Positions 1 through 4,770 of a DNA stretch of 6,849 bases are shown piece after piece. The first letter of the stretch is position 1, and each line of letters begins with the position of its first letter. The notes beneath the pieces were generated by a model that had not been told where the DNA came from, searched no databases, and saw only the letters and a list, made by a program, of their open reading frames with translations. Origin of the DNA: Methanobrevibacter sp. (GTDB lineage Archaea; Methanobacteriota; Methanobacteria; Methanobacteriales; Methanobacteriaceae). The position numbers were made by a program, and so were the translations under genes. The stretch is taken from contig JAGCBE010000461.1 of the NCBI GenBank assembly GCA_017652345.1, forward strand, positions 1 through 6,849, written 5' to 3'.

Positions 1-873
1 ACAGTCACCCATAATGGGGCTCATCGGGTCACATTGGTTTGGAAATACAATAAGGTAAAAACAGCTGAAGGAGCTATTGTCTATGATTCTTGTGAAACCG
101 TAAATAGACTAAGTCTTGGTGAGGCAGAAATGGTTGAATATGCATATTCCGTTGCAGATGTTATGGGAATTCAATATGGTCCGGTTCATGGTGAATATAT
201 GATTGATGAAGATGGGCCTTTACTAATTGAAGTCAATTGCCGTCCATGCGGTGCAAACATGCCTGCTGAATATTTGGATAGGATCTCAGGACAGCATGAA
301 ACAGACAGCATTTTGGATTCATATTTAAGGCCAAAACGTTTCTTTGAAGAATTGAAGAAAAAATATGAATTATACGCTTATGGTACCTTAAAGATCTTCA
401 TTATTCCAAAGGATATTGTTGCACAATCTGCCCCTATTATGAATATAGAAAGCAAATTAAAGTCCTTCTATGGCAGTACATTAATGGATATCGAGCAAGA
501 CAGTCTCTTTTTCCCAAAAACCGAAGACCTCCATAGCAGTGGTGGATATGTGTTTATGGTAAATGAAGACAAGGCGGAATTGGAAAAGAATCTAAACTAT
601 CTGAGAAAAATTGAAAGCAATGCCTTCTCATTGATTTATAGTGAAGATGCAATGAATTATGAATTGAAGGACGATGAAACATATTTGAATGAAATCAAAC
701 CTTTGGTTGAGCTATTTGAAGAGTATGGTACAGGTCTTTTCATCAGTGATCAGTTTGTGGATGATGCAAAGATTCTGCAAATAGATTATGGTCAAATAGA
801 TGAGGTCAAGGGTAATTTTGAATTTGTCCTCATTAACCTTAACAAAAGCTTGATTGATAAGAATGAGTCTTAG
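1..873 (+). CDS. ATP-grasp ligase, 5'-truncated by the window, ending at an in-frame TAG
   Basis: The frame is open from base 1, so the TTG at 34 is internal and the true start lies outside. The first residues in view (THNGAHRVTLVWKY) and the stretch HGEYMIDEDGPLLIEVNCR at window residues 63-81 are typical of the ATP-grasp C-lobe. Glu65, Glu77 and Asn79 sit where Mg-ATP ligands lie in the family. About 100 residues after this, with a YVFMV strand, match the C-terminal part of BacD/DdaF-like ATP-grasp proteins, which join a carboxylate to an amine with ATP. After residue ~235 the strands ILQIDYGQI and FEFVLINLN look like a partial Rossmann (methyltransferase-like) domain. That domain continues past the TAG at 871-873 in the same frame. 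The substrate is unknown. The gene may be broken. Family call firm, function of this copy uncertain. Confidence 0.8.
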   Translation, partial: TVTHNGAHRVTLVWKYNKVKTAEGAIVYDSCETVNRLSLGEAEMVEYAYSVADVMGIQYGPVHGEYMIDEDGPLLIEVNCRPCGANMPAEYLDRISGQHETDSILDSYLRPKRFFEELKKKYELYAYGTLKIFIIPKDIVAQSAPIMNIESKLKSFYGSTLMDIEQDSLFFPKTEDLHSSGGYVFMVNEDKAELEKNLNYLRKIESNAFSLIYSEDAMNYELKDDETYLNEIKPLVELFEEYGTGLFISDQFVDDAKILQIDYGQIDEVKGNFEFVLINLNKSLIDKNES

Positions 874-1068
874 AAGGTAAAAATAATTTTTGATATCCTT
901 TCCAAAGTCAAGACAGGTGGAGTAATCTTCATTCCAAAGAATACATATGAAATTTTGGCAAATGGAAGAAGAGGTGTTGAAGCTTTGATTGAAGCTATGG
1001 ATTATGAAATTGAATTGCCTCCATATAACATTAAGGATGTAGTGATTGCAACTAAAGGTGCATATTAA
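874..1068 (+). pseudogene. In-frame continuation of the ATP-grasp gene after the TAG codon (64 codons to TAA)
   Basis: Directly after the TAG and in the same frame there are 64 sense codons ending in TAA at 1066-1068. The peptide begins KVKIIFDILSKVKTGGVIFIP and ends YNIKDVVIATKGAY. The pattern of a helix, then GGVIFIP strand, then a helix and the hairpin ELPPYNIKDVVIAT is what the last third of a class I methyltransferase-like Rossmann domain looks like, and it follows on from the FEFVLINLN strand before the TAG. There is no start codon or ribosome-binding site near 874, so this is not a separate gene. The simplest reading is one nonsense change (for example CAG, GAG or AAG to TAG) in a protein that once ended at 1068. 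A sequencing error or readthrough are the alternatives. Confidence 0.7.
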
Positions 1069-1110
1069 TCCATAAGAGGTAATGTAAAAATCTTTCAAAT
1101 TCAAAAATTT

Positions 1111-1122
1111 TAATTTTATATA
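1111..1122 (+). promoter_or_regulatory. TATA box of the RNase P RNA gene
   Basis: TTTATATA at 1115-1122 is a good archaeal TATA box. Its centre lies about 25 bases before 1144, where the first stem of the RNase P RNA begins, which is the usual archaeal TATA-to-start distance. It falls in the gap after the ATP-grasp remnant, so the RNA is probably transcribed on its own. Confidence 0.6.
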
Positions 1123-1143
1123 CTATAAAAAATAAAGTTCTAT

Positions 1144-1440
1144 TTGTAATGGTAAGCCGAAGACAGCTGCTGGTTTTATAACTAGGGAAACTCCGCACAT
1201 CGTATAGACTGTAAAGTTGAAAGACTTATGCTGAGAAGTATGACTCTGGAGCAGAAACGACACGGCCTTTGATGGATGACAATGATGCTTGACTGATGGA
1301 CATTAAAGGAATCGGTGAAACGGCCAATCTACAGGATGCAAGAACAAATATGCTGATGACCTCTAAGGGAAGCAGAGTAGTTCGCTAAGATGAATGCTGT
1401 ATAAAACAGAATGTGGGTTACTCTCGGCATACCATTACAA
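1144..1440 (+). ncRNA. rnpB: RNase P RNA (archaeal)
   Basis: Catalytic RNA of ribonuclease P, which removes the 5' leader of pre-tRNAs. The ends pair as stem P1: 1144-1154 with 1430-1440, then one A-A mismatch, then 1156-1160 with 1424-1428. Inside it P2 is ACAGC (1163-1167) with GCTGT (1396-1400), and P3 is 1170-1175 with 1180-1185. The conserved core is plain: GGGAAACTCCGC (1185-1196) is the 5' side of P4, CGGTGAAACGG (1314-1324) is in the middle, and TAAGATGAATGCTGT followed by ACAGAATGTGGGTTA (1407-1421) is the 3' side, matching the bacterial/archaeal ACAGAAnnnGGnTTA motif. The 297-nt length suits an archaeal RNA. Exact ends are taken from the P1 pairing and could be off by a few bases. 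Confidence 0.93.
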
Positions 1441-1490
1441 GTCTTGGATTTAGTCCATAGAACCTTGATCAAAATAGTTTAAATGCTAAT

Positions 1491-1539
1491 TGGAATTCCA
1501 TTTCTTTTTTTAATATCTCTTTTAATACTCTCTTTTTTT
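1491..1539 (+). terminator. T-rich terminator after the RNase P RNA
   Basis: A 10-bp palindrome TGGAATTCCA (1491-1500) is followed by several T runs up to 1539, the usual archaeal termination signal. The last run overlaps the stop codon of the convergent hydrolase gene. No matching T-tract is seen for the minus-strand transcript. Confidence 0.5.
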
Positions 1540-2239
1540 ACTTAGTTTCATAAGTTTCAAGAGGTTTTAAAATTAATGTTTTGCAGTTTGGGTTTTCATT
1601 TTTAACCAATTGCATAAAGTAATTTCCGTCCTGTTTAATTGAAGGAAATGTATTGTAATGCATAGGAATCACTATTTTTGGATTAATCCATTTTGCAGCT
1701 ATTGAAGCTTCTTTTGGGTCCATTGTAAATAGGTTTCCTATTGGCAGCAATGCAATATCAGGTTTATATATTTCCCCAACTACAAATTTTAAATCAGAGA
1801 ATAATCCAGTGTCCCCTGCATGAAAAATCTTAATGTCATTTTTGAAGTCAAATAGGAAACTTCCAGGATTTCCAGCATATTTAATATCCCCTTCAAAGTC
1901 GTAAGAGGATGTATGCCTTGCATCAAGCATTCTAATGCTCATATGATCTATGGAAATTTCGCTGCCATAATTAATTCCTAATGAGCGAATTCCCCTTTTT
2001 TGCAAATATTGGGATATTTCATAATTTGAGATAACCAATGCGTTTGTGTTTCTAGCTATTTCAATTGCATCCCCGAAATGGTCTCCATGTGCATGTGTAA
2101 TGCATATGATGTCCGGATTCAATTCATTAATTGAAATCGGGCAGCTTGGATTTCCTTGAATGAATGGGTCGACTAAAATGTTCAGCCCATCATTTCTTAT
2201 CAATTCAAATGCAGAATGCCCTAACCATTTTAATTTCAT
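1538..2239 (-). CDS. UPF0173 family metal-dependent hydrolase (metallo-beta-lactamase fold)
   Basis: A 233-residue protein, full length for UPF0173, a family of small cytosolic metallo-beta-lactamase-fold proteins found in many archaea and bacteria; the physiological substrate is not established. The metal-site motifs are all present in order: MKLKWLGHSAF at the N-terminus, THAHGDHFGD (HxHxDH) near residue 50, the His of DARHTSS near 108, HAGDTGLFSDL near 140, and the terminal His in PMHYNTFPS near 193. So it should bind two metals and be active. The start ATG is supported by AGGTGA five bases upstream. The gene begins 21 bases after the stop of the DsbA-family gene on the same strand and is probably co-transcribed with it. 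No signal peptide is seen. Confidence 0.93.
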   Translation of the reverse strand: MKLKWLGHSAFELIRNDGLNILVDPFIQGNPSCPISINELNPDIICITHAHGDHFGDAIEIARNTNALVISNYEISQYLQKRGIRSLGINYGSEISIDHMSIRMLDARHTSSYDFEGDIKYAGNPGSFLFDFKNDIKIFHAGDTGLFSDLKFVVGEIYKPDIALLPIGNLFTMDPKEASIAAKWINPKIVIPMHYNTFPSIKQDGNYFMQLVKNENPNCKTLILKPLETYETK

Positions 2240-2244
2240 TCAAT

Positions 2245-2250
2245 TCACCT
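2245..2250 (-). promoter_or_regulatory. Ribosome-binding site of the UPF0173 gene
   Basis: AGGTGA on the minus strand, five bases before the ATG. It matches the archaeal anti-SD and lies inside the short gap after the DsbA-family gene, which fits translation as the second gene of one mRNA. Confidence 0.7.
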
Positions 2251-2260
2251 TATTTTTATC

Positions 2261-2989
2261 TTAAATCCTGCAAACTCCATCTTTACAGCTATCAACATCT
2301 TTATTTCCATCTTTTTTCTTTTCATTTTCTTTAATTGCATTTTCTTTATTTTCATCACTTATCTGTTTCAAAACTTTTTTAAAATCTTCATAGGATAATG
2401 CACCAGGGATAGAATACTTTTCATCTAATAAATAGAATGGTACTGCATGTATGCCGCCCATCAATGCTATTTCTTCATCTTTTTCAACTTCCTTATTATA
2501 AAGGTCTGTGTTTAAGACTTCTTCACTTTCCTCTCTATTTAATCCTATTTCATCGCAGATGTTTAATAGCACATCTTTATCAGCTAATTTCAAATTTTTA
2601 GTAAAATATGCATCAAATAATGAATTGCCTAATTTTTCAACAAGATTTGCGTCTCCTTTGCTTTGTGCAAATTTCATCAACCTATGTGCATCACGAGTAT
2701 TTGTATATAATGTGCTTGAATATTTAAAGTCTATTCCTTCTTCAATGCCTAATCTGGAAATATTGCTCACTTCTTTTTCCGCATCATTTAATGATAATCC
2801 ATATTTAACTGCAAATCTTTCAACAGTTGTGGATTCAACATCTTTAGGCGCGTTTTGGTCTAATTCAAAAGCACGAGTATCAAATTCCACTTCATTTTCT
2901 AATCCTAAATCCTTAATGGTTTTTTTTAATCTTGTATTCCCAATGTAACAGTATGGACAAGCGAAATCGCTCCAGTATGTGATTTTCAT
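2261..2989 (-). CDS. DsbA-family thiol oxidoreductase, FrnE type
   Basis: A 242-residue thioredoxin-fold protein of the DsbA/FrnE group (often annotated as 2-hydroxychromene-2-carboxylate isomerase-like). The N-terminus is a bare beta strand with the active site CPYC at residues 11-14 and no signal peptide, so it acts in the cytosol. The helical insert runs from about residue 45 to 170, and the cis-proline loop is GIHAVPFYLL near residues 179-188. After about residue 213 there is a charged Lys/Glu/Asn linker and a tail ending SCKDGVCRI, a second cysteine pair of CX4C form. Such a second pair is known in Deinococcus FrnE. Likely role: forming, breaking or shuffling disulfides in cytosolic proteins or small thiols. 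It is divergent from the HxlR-family gene and precedes the UPF0173 gene. The start is supported by a GAGG site seven bases upstream. Confidence 0.92.
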   Translation of the reverse strand: MKITYWSDFACPYCYIGNTRLKKTIKDLGLENEVEFDTRAFELDQNAPKDVESTTVERFAVKYGLSLNDAEKEVSNISRLGIEEGIDFKYSSTLYTNTRDAHRLMKFAQSKGDANLVEKLGNSLFDAYFTKNLKLADKDVLLNICDEIGLNREESEEVLNTDLYNKEVEKDEEIALMGGIHAVPFYLLDEKYSIPGALSYEDFKKVLKQISDENKENAIKENEKKKDGNKDVDSCKDGVCRI

Positions 2990-2992
2990 TTT

Positions 2993-3001
2993 ATCGCCTC
3001 T
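2993..3001 (-). promoter_or_regulatory. Ribosome-binding site of the DsbA-family gene
   Basis: AGAGGCGAT on the minus strand, with GAGG ending seven bases before the ATG; seven of nine bases fit GGAGGTGAT. It shows that this transcript has a leader, in contrast to the two reductase genes. Confidence 0.65.
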
Positions 3002-3007
3002 TGAAAA

Positions 3008-3045
3008 ATTATATAAATGTATATATACAATATTTAATTAATAAA
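3008..3045 (-). promoter_or_regulatory. TATA-rich promoter region of the DsbA-family gene
   Basis: Three overlapping TATA-like stretches are seen on the minus strand (TTTATATAATT, TGTATATATACA and TTATTAATTAAATA). The first is too close to the ATG to leave room for the ribosome-binding site, so one of the two more distal ones is more likely to be used. Which one cannot be decided by eye. Confidence 0.45.
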
Positions 3046-3051
3046 CGAATT

Positions 3052-3069
3052 AGTAATTTTAAAGTTACT
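3052..3069. promoter_or_regulatory. Candidate HxlR operator in the divergent promoter region
   Basis: AGTAATTTTAAAGTTACT is palindromic at 16 of 18 positions, and flanking T/A extend it to 20 bp. It has the same half-sites (AGTAA...TTACT) and the same 8-bp spacing as sites before both flavin reductase genes. It lies between the DsbA-family gene and the regulator gene, right next to the TTTTAAAAAT stretch that could be the regulator's TATA box, so autorepression is likely. Control of the DsbA-family gene is possible too, since the site is upstream of its TATA stretches. The identity of the binding protein is an inference. Confidence 0.6.
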
Positions 3070-3112
3070 ATTTTAAAAATACTCATTGAAAATTAAATTT
3101 TGTTTTGATAAT

Positions 3113-3493
3113 ATGATTGAAAATAATATTTGCCCTATTGGATCTACTTTGGATTTTTTTAATAGAAAATGGATTTTTTGTATTTTATCTAATATTTTTA
3201 GAGGCATGAAACATTTTTCTGAATTTAAAAAAGCTAATCCTACAATCAGTAATCATATATTGGCCGAAACCTTAAAATATATGGAAGAAAACGATTTGAT
3301 TATAAAAACAGTTATTGATGATGGCCCTAAATTAAAAACAGAATATTCATTAACTGAAAAGGGCAAAAAAACCAATAGGATACTATATGAAATTACTTCT
3401 TATTATTTCAATGAATTGAATCTTGTTGGATATGATGATTCTCAAATTGAAAGCATTTTAAAAGAGTATAAAAACGCTTTTGAACTTGAATAG
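3113..3493 (+). CDS. HxlR-family winged-helix transcriptional regulator
   Basis: A 126-residue protein from the ATG at 3113. The family signature is clear: ICPIGSTLDFFNRKWIFCIL, then a winged helix-turn-helix with HFSEFKKANPTISNHILAETLKYMEENDLI and the wing up to TEYSLTEKGKK. HxlR proteins bind DNA as dimers, and several (YodB, HypR) sense oxidants or quinones through an N-terminal Cys like the one in CPIG here (Cys7 with this start). A second Cys lies in WIFCIL. The frame is open further to a TTG at 3086, adding nine residues including another Cys. I prefer ATG 3113, because it gives the usual short N-terminus and places operator, TATA and start at distances like those of the reductase genes. 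No ribosome-binding site is seen for either start. It is divergent from the DsbA-family gene and probably controls itself and the two reductases downstream. Confidence 0.9.
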   Translation: MIENNICPIGSTLDFFNRKWIFCILSNIFRGMKHFSEFKKANPTISNHILAETLKYMEENDLIIKTVIDDGPKLKTEYSLTEKGKKTNRILYEITSYYFNELNLVGYDDSQIESILKEYKNAFELE

Positions 3494-3516
3494 TTGTCTT
3501 TTTAATTCTTTTTTCA
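3494..3516 (+). terminator. T-rich terminator after the HxlR-family gene
   Basis: Immediately after the TAG stop come TTTTT and TTTTTT runs, the normal archaeal oligo-T signal, which suggests the regulator is transcribed alone. The gap from here to 3670 holds the duplicated promoter of the first reductase. Confidence 0.5.
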
Positions 3517-3560
3517 TTTATATTCCCAATTATCCATATATCAAGATTTCATCCTTATAA

Positions 3561-3592
3561 TAATTCTATAATTGTTGTTTTCTTTTTATATT
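3561..3592 (+). repeat. Upstream copy of a 32-bp direct repeat (decayed operator plus TATA)
   Basis: This 32-bp stretch recurs at 3619-3650 with 28 of 32 bases the same and a 58-bp offset. Both copies hold TAATTCTATAATT followed by CTTTTTATATT, that is, operator core and TATA box. In this copy the operator equivalent (3559-3576) differs at three positions from the intact one, all in the half-sites. It could be a second promoter, an auxiliary operator or a relic of duplication. Confidence 0.65.
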
Positions 3593-3616
3593 TTTTTAAA
3601 TAATCTGTTTTTTTAT

Positions 3617-3634
3617 AGTAATTCTATAATTACT
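3617..3634. promoter_or_regulatory. Candidate HxlR operator before the first flavin reductase gene
   Basis: AGTAATTCTATAATTACT has perfect 7-bp inverted arms around CTAT. It shares half-sites and spacing with the sites at 3052-3069 and 4717-4734. It ends six bases before the TATA box and 36 bases before the ATG, so a bound protein would block TBP/TFB or polymerase. It lies in the second, better-conserved copy of a 32-bp repeat. Confidence 0.6.
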
Positions 3635-3640
3635 GCTCTC

Positions 3641-3666
3641 TTTTTATATTCTTTTCAATAAACTAA
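3641..3666 (+). promoter_or_regulatory. Core promoter of the first flavin reductase gene
   Basis: TTTTTATATT (3641-3650) is centred about 25 bases before the ATG, and AATAAACTAA (3657-3666) follows. The same two elements occur at identical positions before the second reductase gene. There is no ribosome-binding site and the TATA box is close, so the mRNA is probably leaderless or nearly so. Confidence 0.6.
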
Positions 3667-3670
3667 TTTT

Positions 3671-4657
3671 ATGAAAGACATATTTGATAATTGTAGATTG
3701 GGAGACTTGGAACTTAACAGTCGAGTTATAAGGACAGGTCTTTGGCAAACCCAGACAATGGGTGAACTTTATGAAAAATATGAAAATATTGCTAAAAGTG
3801 GTGTCGGATTGATTATCACTGAATTAATATCATTATACCCTAAGGATAAATTTTCAGAGTATTCAATTAAAAGTGGTCGTCCTTCTTTTATGATTGATGC
3901 TAAAAGACTAGCAGAGATTAGCCATAGTCATGATGTTCCTATTTTAGGCCAGATTGAGTTCATAAAATATGATAGGGGTATCGATTTGGATATTGGTGTT
4001 AATGATGTGACTTTGGAAGATATTCGTCAGATTCAGCAAGACATAATCATAGCAAGTCAAAAGCTTAAGTTGGCAGGTTTTGATGGGATTCAATTGGCAT
4101 TAGGTAATAACTTCTTCTTGTCTAAATTCATTAATCCATATTTTAATCAAAGGTCAGATGATTATGGGGGCAATACATTTAATCGTATGAGACTTGTATT
4201 GGAATTGATTAAAGTCATGAAAAATAACTTAAGTTTTCATATAAGCTGTAAAGTAAATGCTTTTGATGGAAGGAAAGGTGGAATTGATGCAAAAGAGAGC
4301 ATTGAAATTTGTAAACTTCTTGAAAAGGTTGGAGTGGATAGCATTCAAGTGACAAAGCCTTTATCTCCATTGTATTTCACAAAAGATGTTTCAGATGAAG
4401 ATGAATTGATTGAATTTAGTCAAAATTTGATTGAGAGCACTAATGTTCCGGTTATTTTAGGTGGAGGATTCAATAGCATGGAACATATGAATGAAACATT
4501 AAATAAGACAGATATTGATTTTCTATCTATGTATAGGCCTTTTGTTGCTGAAGAAGACTTCTTAGAAAAATGGAAAATTGACGGTGAAGGCACATCAAGA
4601 TGTAAAATGTGCAATAACTGTTATAGAACAAAAACAAGTACCTGTTACCATTATTGA
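3671..4657 (+). CDS. Old Yellow Enzyme-family flavin oxidoreductase, paralogue 1
   Basis: A 328-residue TIM-barrel protein of the NADH:flavin oxidoreductase/Old Yellow Enzyme family, with no FAD/NAD domain. Supporting motifs: LNSRVIRTG near residue 15, VGLIITELISLYP (45-57), the FMN-contacting Gln in ILGQIEF (91-97), GFDGIQLALGNNFFLSKFINPYFNQRSDDYGGN in the middle (136-168), CKVN (193-196), LGGGF (263-267) and RPF (289-291). The usual HxxHxY active-site pattern reads Ala143, Asn146, Phe148 here, so neither the substrate-holding His pair nor the Tyr is present. The C-terminus has Cys311, 314, 317 and 325 (C-x2-C-x2-C-x7-C), recalling the Fe-S cysteines of 2,4-dienoyl-CoA reductase relatives but with tighter spacing. 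Likely a cytosolic flavin reductase of an unsaturated or quinone-like compound; the substrate is unknown. A paralogue follows 113 bases downstream. Confidence 0.88.
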   Translation: MKDIFDNCRLGDLELNSRVIRTGLWQTQTMGELYEKYENIAKSGVGLIITELISLYPKDKFSEYSIKSGRPSFMIDAKRLAEISHSHDVPILGQIEFIKYDRGIDLDIGVNDVTLEDIRQIQQDIIIASQKLKLAGFDGIQLALGNNFFLSKFINPYFNQRSDDYGGNTFNRMRLVLELIKVMKNNLSFHISCKVNAFDGRKGGIDAKESIEICKLLEKVGVDSIQVTKPLSPLYFTKDVSDEDELIEFSQNLIESTNVPVILGGGFNSMEHMNETLNKTDIDFLSMYRPFVAEEDFLEKWKIDGEGTSRCKMCNNCYRTKTSTCYHY

Positions 4658-4664
4658 TTTTTTT
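4658..4664 (+). terminator. T-tract after the first flavin reductase gene
   Basis: A run of seven T directly after the TGA stop, with another TTTTT near 4698. This and the separate promoter at 4717-4766 suggest that the two reductases are transcribed separately. Confidence 0.4.
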
Positions 4665-4716
4665 AAAATAGGTGGATGGCTATTAAATTCTTGTCCCTTT
4701 TTAGAAATTATATTAT

Positions 4717-4734
4717 GGTAATTGTTGAGTTACT
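4717..4734. promoter_or_regulatory. Candidate HxlR operator before the second flavin reductase gene
   Basis: GGTAATTGTTGAGTTACT has the same half-site sequence and 8-bp spacing as the sites at 3052 and 3617. It is less palindromic (10 of 18), but every position invariant in the set is kept. It ends 36 bases before the ATG, exactly as at the first reductase gene. Confidence 0.55.
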
Positions 4735-4740
4735 CTCCCT

Positions 4741-4766
4741 TTTTTATAGTATTTAAAATAAACTAA
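4741..4766 (+). promoter_or_regulatory. Core promoter of the second flavin reductase gene
   Basis: TTTTTATAGT (4741-4750) and AATAAACTAA (4757-4766) lie at the same distances from operator and ATG as their counterparts before the first reductase gene. No ribosome-binding site is present, so a leaderless mRNA is likely. Confidence 0.6.
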
Positions 4767-4770
4767 ATGC

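Noticed and set aside
34..36. TTG at 34 as start of the ATP-grasp protein
   Set aside because: The frame is open to base 1, and the residues before it (THNGAHRVT) belong to the ATP-grasp domain, so the start is outside the window.
871..873. TAG read as pyrrolysine
   Set aside because: No methylamine methyltransferase context, TAG is a plain stop at 3491-3493, and the lineage suggested is not known to encode pyrrolysine. Kept only as a low-probability option in the findings.
712..1104. Minus-strand open frame of 130 codons
   Set aside because: It is antisense to the ATP-grasp gene and its continuation, with no family motif and a composition that mirrors the sense gene.
1144..1440. RNA region as tRNA, riboswitch or 7S (SRP) RNA
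   Set aside because: The P1-P4 pairing and the GGGAAACTCCGC and ACAGAAnnnGGGTTA motifs fit RNase P RNA fully; no tRNA cloverleaf or T-loop is seen.
2508..2948. Plus-strand open frame of 146 codons
   Set aside because: It is antisense to the DsbA-family gene, Ser/Asn/Phe-rich with no motif; the opposite strand has a clear CPYC protein.
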